60,408 nt of DNA, taken from the NCBI GenBank assembly GCA_017454855.1, contig JAFTCE010000166.1, positions 1 to 60,408 on the forward strand. Reading direction: 5' to 3'. Position numbers and translations under genes: made by a program. The notes under the pieces are model-generated. The model worked only from the letters and a program-made list of their open reading frames with translations, had not been told where the DNA came from and made no database searches. How positions within the stretch are numbered: position 1 is the stretch's first letter; every line of letters begins with the position of its first letter. This DNA is from Desulfovibrio sp. Lineage in GTDB: Bacteria > Desulfobacterota > Desulfovibrionia > Desulfovibrionales > Desulfovibrionaceae. Shown here piece by piece: positions 16,178-23,947 of the stretch.

Positions 16178-18226
16178 ATGTTTCCTGTTTGCCGCATGTC
16201 CGCCCTGTGGCTGCTCCTCTGCGTCGTATGCGCGCCCGTTTTGGCCCAAGCCGACACCTGGGCCGTGTACTGGTATGTCTGCGGAAGCGATATGGAACGT
16301 AAATACGGCAATGCCACGGGCGATATTGCCGAGGCCCTCAAGGCAGAATTGGGCGAGGACGTCACGATTGTCCTGCAAACCGGTGGCACAAAGAAGTGGC
16401 AGAATGATGTTTTCAGCAATACGCACCTGGAGCGTTATGTAATAGAAAAGGACGATCTGCACCCTGTGCAGACCCTGCCTCAGGCCAGCATGGGGGATAA
16501 GGACGTTTTGGCTTCCTTTCTGCACTACTGCCGTGACAAGCACAAGGCCGATCACGCCGTGCTGATCATTTGGGATCACGGCGGCGGCAGTGCGCTGGAG
16601 CTTGCCAATGATGACAATTTTCACGGAGACGGCCTGACGCTTGAGGAACTGCGCCAGGCCCTGGAAGCCACCTGGACGCCGGACGCAGGACGTCCGCCTT
16701 TGGAAATCATCGGCTTTGACGCCTGCCTCATGGCCACCCTGGATGTGGCCAAGGTGGCGCACGGCTTTGCGCGCTACATGGTGGCCTCGGAAGATGTGGA
16801 ACCTGGCAATGGCTGGGAATATACGGGCCTGCTCAATGCCCTGGCCCGCAACACGGACATGGACGGCGCCACCCTGGGCAAAATCATTTGCGATACCTAT
16901 CTGGCAGGCTGCAAGGACGCGCAGACCGATGCCCAAGCCACGCTCTCCGTGATCGACCTGGCCAAGCTGCCGCAAGTACTTCAGGCCTGGAATTGGCTGG
17001 GCCTGGAAGCCATCAATGCCGTGGCTGACGATAGCGGCTTTTTCGCCGTCATGGGGCGACAGGCAGAACATTCCGAAAATTATGCCAATATCAAGGGACA
17101 GTTTTTTTCCAATATGGTTGACATGGGCGCGTATGTAGGCGGTCTGGCCAGTGCGCTGCCAGAGTACGCCGGACAGGTTCTGGATGCGCTGCAGACCGCC
17201 GTGATTCATAAAGTTAATGGCCGGTATCGCAAGGCATCGGGACTTTCCTTTTACTATCCCTTGGATGGCGGCAAGACCTACGACAATATGCTTCGCGGCG
17301 GCACAGTGACCGCATTCCTTGTCTTGCAGGGGCTGCAAGTGAACAAAGTCGATGCCGATACGGCCATTGCGCGGCTGGAAGCCATTGCAGCTGAACTGGA
17401 CGCCGCAGAGGGGGAAAGCGAACAGAGCGTAAGCAGTCCGCAACAAAGGCCACCCTCGCCTGACGGGCAGGGCGCTCTCGTAGGCGGTCTGGCCGCTATC
17501 TTCCAGCGGGGGGCATCTGCCGTGCTGTCCACGCTGAAACCCCTTGAACCTTTGGACATCAGCGCCCTGGAAGACGCGCCCATTACCATTAGCGACACGG
17601 GCGACGCTACACTGCGCCTAGGCCCGGAACAATGCACCTACCTCAGCAGCGTCAACTTCTACCTTGCCTACTTCGATGTGGACGAGGATGTCATTGTCAT
17701 CCTGGGCAAGGATGCGGATGTGCAAGCCGATTGGGAGAAAGGGGAGTTCCGCGACCATTTTCGCAATACCTGGGCAGCCATTGATGACCATCTGGTCTCC
17801 CTGGAAGTCACCCAAATAGAAGACGATTTTTACCGCTATGCTGTGCCTGTCAAGCTCAAGGGCGAGCGCGTCAACTTGGATGTCATCTACGATTTTGCTT
17901 CTAAGGAATATACCATCTTGGGAGCGCGTAAACCTGCTGAAAACGGCGTTATTGACAAATTCCTCTACAAGCTCCGGCCCGACGACGAAATCACCACGGT
18001 CTTCACGGCCATGACCATCAGCGCCGATGAAGACGATTCCCGTGAAGTGGATATTGACACCTTCACGCTGACATCAAAGTCTAAAATGGAAGACATTGAT
18101 ATGGGTGACGGCACCTTTGTGTACATGTTTGAAATGAACGACGTGCAAGGCAACAGTGCCCTTTCTCAGGTGGCTTCCATTGAAGTCAAGAACGGAGAAA
18201 TCCGCATTTCCAAGGTGGATGAATAA
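16178..18226 (+). CDS. secreted clostripain-family (C11) cysteine protease
   Basis: A signal peptide (residues 1-24) leads into a C11 peptidase domain: the start TWAVYWYVCGSDME, the catalytic His in LIIWDHGGG and the catalytic Cys in GFDACLMATLDV are all present. This clan-CD fold cleaves after basic residues in known members. The catalytic part ends near residue 400; an acidic C-terminal half of about 280 residues follows with no recognised domain. An Asp/Glu-rich surface suggests Ca binding, which activates clostripain. Homologous secreted proteases occur in gut bacteria. AGGGAGAA lies 3 bases before ATG 16178. It is monocistronic and diverges from ppiD. Confidence 0.9.
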   Translation: MFPVCRMSALWLLLCVVCAPVLAQADTWAVYWYVCGSDMERKYGNATGDIAEALKAELGEDVTIVLQTGGTKKWQNDVFSNTHLERYVIEKDDLHPVQTLPQASMGDKDVLASFLHYCRDKHKADHAVLIIWDHGGGSALELANDDNFHGDGLTLEELRQALEATWTPDAGRPPLEIIGFDACLMATLDVAKVAHGFARYMVASEDVEPGNGWEYTGLLNALARNTDMDGATLGKIICDTYLAGCKDAQTDAQATLSVIDLAKLPQVLQAWNWLGLEAINAVADDSGFFAVMGRQAEHSENYANIKGQFFSNMVDMGAYVGGLASALPEYAGQVLDALQTAVIHKVNGRYRKASGLSFYYPLDGGKTYDNMLRGGTVTAFLVLQGLQVNKVDADTAIARLEAIAAELDAAEGESEQSVSSPQQRPPSPDGQGALVGGLAAIFQRGASAVLSTLKPLEPLDISALEDAPITISDTGDATLRLGPEQCTYLSSVNFYLAYFDVDEDVIVILGKDADVQADWEKGEFRDHFRNTWAAIDDHLVSLEVTQIEDDFYRYAVPVKLKGERVNLDVIYDFASKEYTILGARKPAENGVIDKFLYKLRPDDEITTVFTAMTISADEDDSREVDIDTFTLTSKSKMEDIDMGDGTFVYMFEMNDVQGNSALSQVASIEVKNGEIRISKVDE

Positions 18227-18349
18227 AGAAGCATACCTGCGACAGACGTGCGCTTGAACACGCAAAAAAGCTCGTGTTTTGAACCTTGCTGTTTATTGTG
18301 TCTCTTGTTAAAATTACGATATGAAGAATGCGCTATGGGAGGCGAAGGC

Positions 18350-18472
18350 ATGACAGAAATTTGGATTGCAGATACCGTCGAAGTACTGATCGTTCCCTGT
18401 TGAGACTCGTTGGTAAAGTTTACTCTCAAAGAGGGAAAATATGAATACTTCACACGCATTTCTGATGAATAG
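18350..18472 (+). pseudogene. small ORF interrupted by an in-frame TGA, upstream of the zeta module
   Basis: A strong GGGAGG site precedes the ATG at 18350. The frame reads 17 codons to a TGA (18401-18403), then continues in the same frame for 22 codons (ending KYEYFTRISDE) to TAG at 18470. Quality of the ribosome site and peptide-like composition on both sides of the TGA suggest a once-real gene of about 40 codons that acquired a nonsense mutation. A selenocysteine reading is less likely because no clear bacterial SECIS hairpin follows. It lies in AT-rich DNA unlike the flanks. Function unknown. Confidence 0.4.
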
Positions 18473-18519
18473 CAACGGCATATTGGGAATGGATTGTTTA
18501 CCATCTTGAGGGAATACAT

Positions 18520-18747
18520 ATGATCGATTACGATGCCGATAACGATTGGGATGATATGGAATTAACCAAACGCGCTCAGGCTGCTTCACGACTTGCCATC
18601 GAACGATTGAAGGTAAAAGGATGCCCAATTGCTATCTGTGATCCTGAAAAAAAAACAGTCTATATGCTTGAGCCTGATGGTAGCAAGACAAATGAAATCG
18701 ACATAGAAACGTGGAACTATACGCATGGTGTCTTTCAAAAATCCTGA
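18520..18747 (+). CDS. zeta-toxin-associated antitoxin-like protein
   Basis: This 75-residue protein has the helix and strand pattern of the small ORF that commonly precedes chromosomal zeta toxins: an AA-rich helix (TKRAQAASRLAIERLKVKG), then PIAICDPEKKTVYMLEPDG. It ends 23 bases inside the next frame, an overlap typical of toxin-antitoxin pairs. TTGAGGG lies upstream of the ATG. The assignment rests on context and on remembered family resemblance rather than on a named domain. The gene is intact although its partner toxin is broken. Confidence 0.6.
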   Translation: MIDYDADNDWDDMELTKRAQAASRLAIERLKVKGCPIAICDPEKKTVYMLEPDGSKTNEIDIETWNYTHGVFQKS

Positions 18748-19323
18748 GATTGTAGTTTTTGCTGGTCCGAATGGTTCAGTGAAGAGTACCTTGACAGCAT
18801 TACTCAAACCTAAAATGGCATATGTGAATGCTGACGATATACAAGCCTCATTGCATTGTTCAGATTTGGAAGCAGCAGTTCTTGCAGAACATCAAAGGGA
18901 AGAATTTCTTGCTAAAAGGGCAGATTTTTGTTTTGAAACAGTCCTATCCACAGAAAGAAATCTCAAATTGTTGAAAAAGCAAAACAGTTTGGATATTTTG
19001 TCAAATGTTACTATGTACTGACACATTCATCAGCTATTAATATATTACGCGTTCGTTCAAGAATTGCTGATGGAGGACATCCCGTTCCAGAAGATAAAAT
19101 CATTGCACGTTTCAATCGTGCTATTGCGCTTATTCCAAAGATCATTGCCATAAGCGATATATTTCATATGTATGACAATTCCGGCGCTACCTTGTTCAGA
19201 ATTTTCAAAAAGAAAAAAAATTTGTTCCTTTGTGATACAAATGAATTTTGGTCATTGGCAGCCATTGCTCAAATAACTGAAATAATGTCCCTAGAACAAC
19301 GAAATCTCAATCTCATACATTGA
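18725..19323 (+). pseudogene. zeta-family toxin kinase, frameshifted and Walker-A mutated
   Basis: The first frame (18725-19018) starts VVFAGPNGS, the zeta-toxin P-loop. The next part (QFGYFVKCYYVLTHSSAINI, RVRSRIADGGHPVPEDKI, DIFHMYDNSG) is also typical of zeta toxins but is in another frame, ending at TGA 19321. One missing base in or just before the A-run at 18973-18978 explains the shift (restoring LLEKAKQFGY). In addition the P-loop reads GSVKST where GSGKST is expected (Val codon 18779-18781), which should weaken ATP binding. Zeta toxins phosphorylate UDP-sugar precursors of peptidoglycan. Two separate lesions suggest a dead toxin. Confidence 0.8.
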
Positions 19324-19471
19324 TTACACTGACATATTGGTTTGCGCAACTTTTCAAATATTGAGGATTTTCCATTGATGTACTGCACCTCGGAACACTA
19401 CAGCTGATAAGAGCTTTACGGGGAGATAGTTGTTTCTAAAATGACAGAAAGTAGGTGCGGAATTGACGTGG

Positions 19472-19506
19472 AAAAAAGCTAGGGCCTGAAAATGTGCTTC
19501 AGGCCC
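19472..19506 (-). terminator. rho-independent terminator of the small secreted-protein gene
   Basis: On the minus strand a 9-bp stem GGGCCTGAA/TTCAGGCCC with a 7-base loop is followed by TAGCTTTTTT. It lies about 37 bases past the stop at 19543. Confidence 0.85.
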
Positions 19507-19542
19507 CGCTTGTTCTGAGATAAGACGTAACAAAAACACGCG

Positions 19543-19872
19543 CTATTGAATATCGGCTGTACCGTCGCTCTTCAAGATAACCGTGGAGGCATTGCTCAAA
19601 TCAAGTCCTGAAAATTCCACCTGCGTGCCTTCGTCGTCCTGCACGGTAAGGTCGATATCCTTGGTCTGTTTCAGATCGACCTTGATGCCGTCGCCAGGCT
19701 TCACCGGCTCGGAGATGAGGTTTTCAGCCTGGGAATCGTCGGATTTGCTCAGGCCGATGAAGTGCAGGGGAAAATCACAACCATTGGCAATGATGACTTC
19801 CTTAGCCATGGCCGTGCCAACAAAGGCCGTCATGGCGACGGCAGCTAGGAGCAATGTCACATATTTTTTCAT
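19543..19872 (-). CDS. small secreted protein of unknown function (109 aa)
   Basis: A clear signal peptide (MKKYVTLLLAAVAMTAFVGTAMA) releases a mature protein of about 86 residues: KEVIIANGCDFPLHFIGLS, then an acidic beta-rich part. One Cys is present in the mature chain. TGAGGACG precedes the ATG. I do not recognise a family; the pattern recalls small periplasmic beta-sandwich proteins. It has its own terminator and sits 78 bases downstream of the HdeA-like gene on the same strand, so the two may share the phase-variable promoter upstream of that gene. Confidence 0.72.
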   Translation of the reverse strand: MKKYVTLLLAAVAMTAFVGTAMAKEVIIANGCDFPLHFIGLSKSDDSQAENLISEPVKPGDGIKVDLKQTKDIDLTVQDDEGTQVEFSGLDLSNASTVILKSDGTADIQ

Positions 19873-19950
19873 GACGTCCTCACAGGGAATTGTTCATTTG
19901 CCTTGACGCTTCCATGGTAAAATAGATGCCTTCACGCTCAAGCATGGAGC

Positions 19951-20244
19951 TTATTCCGGCATGGCTTCCATGGCCTGCATGATGGTCTTGTCAGGATTCT
20001 TGGCGCAGAATTCGCCCATGTGCTTGCCCAGCTTTTCCATCCATGCCTGGCTCATCATGGTGTTGTCGCTCTTCGCGCTCATGTAGCCGTCAATCCAGCC
20101 AAGGAGAATCCCCATTTCGTTTTCCGGAGCCTTGATAAATTCCTTGCAGGGCAGTTTGGCCATGTCCGTTTCATCCCCTGCGAGGCTCATTGCAGGCGCG
20201 CAGAGGAAGGCGGCAGCTACCAGGGTGGCGAGTACTTTTTTCAT
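19951..20244 (-). CDS. HdeA/HdeB-like periplasmic protein
   Basis: From the ATG at 20244 (GGAGG five bases upstream) the 97-residue protein has a signal peptide ending MSLAG. A small helical domain follows, with two Cys spaced as in HdeA/HdeB: KLPCKEFIKAPEN, MGILLGWIDGYMSAK, MGEFCAKNPDKTIMQAM. HdeA-type proteins are acid-activated periplasmic chaperones held by one disulfide. Resemblance is by pattern, and some HdeA-like proteins in other bacteria have unknown roles. The gene lies directly behind a near-consensus promoter with a G11 tract in its spacer, making on/off or graded expression likely. Confidence 0.72.
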   Translation of the reverse strand: MKKVLATLVAAAFLCAPAMSLAGDETDMAKLPCKEFIKAPENEMGILLGWIDGYMSAKSDNTMMSQAWMEKLGKHMGEFCAKNPDKTIMQAMEAMPE

Positions 20245-20276
20245 GATTACCTCCATAAAGTTTATAAGAAGCAACC

Positions 20277-20303
20277 ATTATACCCCCCCCCCCAGATTGT
20301 CAA
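20277..20303 (-). promoter_or_regulatory. consensus sigma-70 promoter with poly-G spacer (candidate phase-variable switch)
   Basis: On the minus strand a perfect -35 TTGACA (20303-20298) and a perfect -10 TATAAT (20282-20277) flank a 15-base spacer made of ATCT plus eleven Gs. Optimal spacing is 17, so gain of one to three Gs by slipped-strand pairing would raise activity and loss would lower it. A similar arrangement controls Neisseria porA and opc. The predicted transcript starts near 20270, about 26 bases before the HdeA-like ATG. Confidence 0.8.
20283..20293. repeat. homopolymer C11/G11 tract
   Basis: Eleven consecutive C on the plus strand, the longest G/C run noticed in the window, exactly between the -35 and -10 boxes of the minus-strand promoter. 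Confidence 0.95.
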
Positions 20304-20393
20304 TGGGTGGAAGGGAAAAAATTCAGAGAGTCTTCTGTTCGGAGTATGCTGTGCGCTGGGATACTGCCTCCTGATGCAGGTCTTTGGCCTGCG

Positions 20394-21494
20394 CTAGGGC
20401 CGAAGGGCAGACAACACGTCCAGATGCAGTCTGCCATCGGCAATGCAGCCCATATCCACAAGGGCATTCCAGGCTTCTGTGGCAGATGCATCGTCATCCA
20501 TGTCAAAAAGCACTTCTTCCCAGTCCCAGTGCTTGTCTGTATCGGAAGACATGGTGCGGATAATGTGCCGTTGGTCTTCTGTAATTTCAGGGTATTTGGC
20601 AAACAACGTGTTGAGCGATGCCATGGTTTGTGCTCGTTTGAGAGCTTTGTCCAAGGCGAGGGTATGCATGTGCAGGGCGTAACGAAGAAAAGCCGAGAGT
20701 CCATTTTCGCGATCCATAGCGTCAAGCCTTGCGGCATAGCCCGTACGATTTTCACGGATCATGGACGCAATGCTGCACGGACGAAAGGTCAGCTCCTTGC
20801 CTAAGGTCATGTATTTGTCTGCCATCAAGCGCGCCATGCGGCCATTGCCATCCTCAAAAGGATGAATGATCACAAAATAGAGATGTGCCAGGGCTGCGCC
20901 TATAGGTCTTGGCAGGATCGCAACAGACTCCCGACAAAAATGGACATATTGCTGCATCAGTTCAGGAACGGCATTGGGTGGAGGCGCAACATAGACTATT
21001 TCCTTGCGTTCTTCAAATCCACTGACAATATATTCTTCATCATGCCTGAAAATCCCCCATTGTGTCGCCGTTTGGGGTGGCGCAAGAGACGCATGCGCAG
21101 ACAGGATGCTTTGTACAGAAAGAGGTGTTTTTTGATTCAGCATGGCCACTGTAGCCCTGACAGCGGCATCTTCTTCCGCAGAACGGAAAAGGGCCAAGGG
21201 ACGCCATTCCGGAATATCCAAGCCCAGTCTTTTTACAAGAGAAGATCGTATGGCAGCAGAATCCAGGCTGACACCTTCAATGGCCCAACTATCCTGGATA
21301 CTACTGGCGAGCGATTCTGCCACAAGCGCTGCCATGTGCTGATTGCCTGCTATGGCATCAAGGTGCGCTTCTTTTTCTTCGATGCGTCGTGCTGTTTTCA
21401 GCAGCAAAGGAGAAATATCTGGAATGGTAAGCCAATTTGGCCGCTTCCAGAACCAGGTTCTGCTGGGAAGAGCTGTGCCGACGATGGTTTTCAC
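20394..21494 (-). CDS. fic: Fic-family AMP-transferase with N-terminal inhibitory helix
   Basis: The core motif HPFEDGNGR (about residue 209) is complete, including catalytic His and the Asn-Gly-Arg phosphate-binding turn, so NMP transfer (usually AMP to a hydroxyl side chain) is expected. An N-terminal motif SWAIEG (residues about 69-74) matches the [S/T]xxxE[G/N] inhibitory helix of class II Fic proteins, whose Glu blocks productive ATP binding. The first 40 residues (RTWFWKRPNW) resemble the DUF4172/Fic_N cap, and the C-terminal 80 residues may be a winged-helix domain. The start is a GTG with a weak ribosome site. A small gene ends 28 bases upstream. Target unknown. Confidence 0.9.
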   Translation of the reverse strand: MKTIVGTALPSRTWFWKRPNWLTIPDISPLLLKTARRIEEKEAHLDAIAGNQHMAALVAESLASSIQDSWAIEGVSLDSAAIRSSLVKRLGLDIPEWRPLALFRSAEEDAAVRATVAMLNQKTPLSVQSILSAHASLAPPQTATQWGIFRHDEEYIVSGFEERKEIVYVAPPPNAVPELMQQYVHFCRESVAILPRPIGAALAHLYFVIIHPFEDGNGRMARLMADKYMTLGKELTFRPCSIASMIRENRTGYAARLDAMDRENGLSAFLRYALHMHTLALDKALKRAQTMASLNTLFAKYPEITEDQRHIIRTMSSDTDKHWDWEEVLFDMDDDASATEAWNALVDMGCIADGRLHLDVLSALRP

Positions 21495-21522
21495 TGGATG
21501 GTATCTGTATCGGTGAACTCTG

Positions 21523-21792
21523 CTATGTGCAACACTGGTACACCACGTCAGCGCAAAGCCAGATAACAGCTTCTACATCATCACCTTCAGTGGGTACATA
21601 GTCAGCACAGTTTCCTTTGCTTATATAGACATAGGCCATGATTTCTTCGTCTTCTGTTGCTCGTAGAATTGGCAAAAGAAGTCTATATATTGACTTCCCT
21701 TCAAAAACAACTTCTTCCACGCTTTTTACAGGTGCAATAAGAGAATACCATGTGGTTGTTTCCGTGGGGAAACGTATGACAGCGCCATTCAT
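21523..21792 (-). CDS. small protein of unknown function preceding fic
   Basis: This 89-residue protein is acidic, starts MNGAVIRFPTETTTWYSL and has no signal peptide. AGGA lies five bases before the ATG, supporting translation. It does not contain the FicA-type inhibitory motif [S/T]xxxE[G/N], so it is not an obvious class I Fic antitoxin; the Fic protein has its own motif. The C-terminal stretch VEAVIWLCADVVYQCCT has three Cys. Proximity and orientation suggest co-transcription with fic. No family recognised. Confidence 0.6.
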   Translation of the reverse strand: MNGAVIRFPTETTTWYSLIAPVKSVEEVVFEGKSIYRLLLPILRATEDEEIMAYVYISKGNCADYVPTEGDDVEAVIWLCADVVYQCCT

Positions 21793-21903
21793 TCAATTCC
21801 TGGAGACCAACATTACGAAGAAATTTGTGCATGTCGATTCCTCCAATTTCAGTACATAACGAATATTTTTGTGTCGGATTTCGATGGTACAGCTACCCAA
21901 GCA

Positions 21904-22575
21904 TCAGAGCCCCTGCCTGTCTCTGTCCAGGCAAGCGGTCTGATGCAGTTGTTGCGTGCGCAGGAGAACCAGGGACAGCCAGAGTAGGCCGAAACTGACA
22001 ATGCAGGCCAGAACCGTAAGGCGCATCTCGGGTTCGAGTCCCCCGCCCTGGCTGCCAAAAACTACGGGATGCACGGAACGCCAGATGCGGGCGGAGTAAA
22101 ACACCAGGGGCACATCCAGAAAGGCCACCACGCCCAAGACAGCGCAGACAAGGTTGCGGCGTCCTGGGGGCAAATCCATGCTGCGCAGGATCAGGTATCC
22201 GGCATAGATAAACCACATGACCAGGGTCGTGGTCAACCGTGGATCCCACGTCCACCAGACACCCCAGGAGCGGCGCGCCCAGAGCATGCCGGTCAGCAGG
22301 GCAAGACCGCAGAGCAGCACCCCCACTTCGGCTGCGGCTTGCGCCAGTCTGTCCGCTGCCGCGTTGCGTTTCCACAGATAGGCAATGGAGGCCAGAAACA
22401 GGACAAAAAAGCTGATGAGCGCCCAGATGGCCAGGGGTAGGTGAATATAGAAGATCTTTTGCACCAGCCCCATGCTGGCTTCTTCCGGGGCGTAGCAATA
22501 GATGAGCCACTGGCAGGCTGCCAGCGAGATGCCTCCCAGCATGGCCAGGAGGAAGAGAGCATATCTTGGCATCAC
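21904..22575 (-). CDS. ccmC: cytochrome c maturation heme-handling protein CcmC
   Basis: The 223-residue protein has six membrane helices and the tryptophan-rich periplasmic signature WGVWWTWDPRLTTTLV, with flanking His in FYIHLPLAIW and SVHP. CcmC binds heme at the outer face of the membrane and loads it onto CcmE. Its start overlaps the ccmB stop by four bases (ATGA). It is the last gene of the cluster; no ccmD, ccmG, ccmH or ccmI follows, the next gene being the unrelated small ORF before fic. Confidence 0.95.
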   Translation of the reverse strand: MMPRYALFLLAMLGGISLAACQWLIYCYAPEEASMGLVQKIFYIHLPLAIWALISFFVLFLASIAYLWKRNAAADRLAQAAAEVGVLLCGLALLTGMLWARRSWGVWWTWDPRLTTTLVMWFIYAGYLILRSMDLPPGRRNLVCAVLGVVAFLDVPLVFYSARIWRSVHPVVFGSQGGGLEPEMRLTVLACIVSFGLLWLSLVLLRTQQLHQTACLDRDRQGL

Positions 22576-23249
22576 TCGTCTCCGGCGTATAGATACGGAA
22601 AGAGAATCAGTCCCGCGCCCACAAAGACGGCGTCAAAGCTGGCGGCCAGGCCCAGCCACGAACCCACGCCGTCGGGCATGACAGCGCCAAGGACGTGGGC
22701 AAAGACACTAATGCCCGCCAAAAGCAGAGGAATCAGCAGCGGAAAGAGGACAATGCTCAATAGGGATTCCCTGGCTGCCTGCCCCTGGGCCAAGGCTCCC
22801 AGTAGGGAACCCAGGGCGCACATGCCCGTATCTGTCAAGGCCAGGGCCAAGAGAGCTTCGTTGAGAGGGCCGGACACTTCCTGGCCAAGAAAGACGACCG
22901 AGGCAGGCAGAAAAATGGCCTGGGCCAGCAAGAGCAGGCAGAGACCGCCGCAGCCCTTGCCCAGCCACACGGCCTGCACCGGAGCGGGACAGAGCAAAAG
23001 TCCCTGTCTTGCGCCATTGACTTCCTCCAGGGCATAGAGCTGGTTGAATATAAGTACCTGGCAAAAGGCAGAACTGATCCAGAAGACCGCCGCAGCTGCC
23101 TGCGGTCCCATGCGCTGGCCCACGCCCTGTGACAGGCTGAAGACAAAGAGCAGGAGTAAGCCCAGAAGCAGGGCCTGGACAAGCCCGTTGCCCCGAAAGA
23201 GGGACAAGGCGAGATCCTTGCGCACAAGCGCCCATGTCAGGTGCCACAT
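22572..23249 (-). CDS. ccmB: heme exporter membrane subunit CcmB
   Basis: The 225-residue protein has six hydrophobic helices and opens WALVRKDLALSLFRGNG, the usual CcmB start. With CcmA and CcmC it forms the ABC-type complex that releases holo-CcmE. It overlaps ccmA by 13 bases upstream and ccmC by 4 bases downstream, which implies coupled translation. Confidence 0.93.
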   Translation of the reverse strand: MWHLTWALVRKDLALSLFRGNGLVQALLLGLLLLFVFSLSQGVGQRMGPQAAAAVFWISSAFCQVLIFNQLYALEEVNGARQGLLLCPAPVQAVWLGKGCGGLCLLLLAQAIFLPASVVFLGQEVSGPLNEALLALALTDTGMCALGSLLGALAQGQAARESLLSIVLFPLLIPLLLAGISVFAHVLGAVMPDGVGSWLGLAASFDAVFVGAGLILFPYLYAGDE

Positions 23250-23932
23250 GCCGCAAGTCCCTGCGCTGGATGTGTCTTTTGTCGTATCCTTGTGCCTGGC
23301 AGAGCGTCAGCATAGAGGCTCGGGGATCCAGCATACAGCAGCCGCTGTTCGCCCAAAACCAGCAACTGGTCGGCCAAGGGCGCATCGGCGCCCAGGTCGT
23401 GGCTGATCATGACCACGCAGGCCCCACGCTGACGCGCCAGGGCAATTTCGTGACGCAAAAACTCCTGTGCAGCGACATCCAGCCCGGTGCAGGGTTCATC
23501 CAGCAGCAAGAGTTCTGGCTCCTGCATGAGCATCCGCGCCAAATTGAGGCGTTGGGCCATGCCGCGCGAAAATACGCCGACCCTTTCGTGGACATGCGCT
23601 GCCAGGCCAACGCGGGCCAAGACGCCTTCCAGGGCGTGGAGGGGGAGGGCAAGACCACAGGCTCTATTCCAGAAAGCCAGGTTTTCCATGGCCGTCAGGC
23701 CAGGATAGAGGAAGGTCGCATGACCAACATAGCCAGGCCGTAGACCTTCTTTCCTGCGCACGCGCCCAGCGCTGGCAGGCGCAAGGCCGGCCATGATGCG
23801 CAGCAGGGTGCTTTTGCCCGCGCCATTAGGGCCGACGAGCAGGTTTGTGCTGCCGGCTGTAAGGCGACAGCTCACCTCCTTGAAAATCAACCTCAACCCA
23901 TAGATTTTGGCTACATGCTCCAGCTCCAGCAC
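23237..23932 (-). CDS. ccmA: cytochrome c maturation ABC ATPase CcmA
   Basis: All ABC ATPase motifs are present: Walker A GPNGAGKST, signature FSRGMAQRL, Walker B LLLDEPCTGLD and the switch His in MISHD. At 231 residues it has the CcmA size. It powers release of heme-loaded CcmE from CcmC. It starts 15 bases after ccmF and overlaps ccmB. Confidence 0.94.
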   Translation of the reverse strand: MLELEHVAKIYGLRLIFKEVSCRLTAGSTNLLVGPNGAGKSTLLRIMAGLAPASAGRVRRKEGLRPGYVGHATFLYPGLTAMENLAFWNRACGLALPLHALEGVLARVGLAAHVHERVGVFSRGMAQRLNLARMLMQEPELLLLDEPCTGLDVAAQEFLRHEIALARQRGACVVMISHDLGADAPLADQLLVLGEQRLLYAGSPSLYADALPGTRIRQKTHPAQGLAACGT

Positions 23933-23947
23933 GCCATTCCTCCAGTT

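Noticed and set aside
18401..18440. Selenocysteine insertion at the TGA of the small ORF
   Set aside because: The only local pairing (GTAAA-G-TTTAC) has an impossible one-base loop; no bacterial SECIS shape was found.
22027..22058. T-arm-like sequence (GGTTCGAGTCCC) ending in GCCA, resembling a tRNA 3' end
   Set aside because: It lies inside the ccmC coding sequence (antisense) and no matching acceptor, D or anticodon arm is found; the bases encode a conserved part of CcmC.
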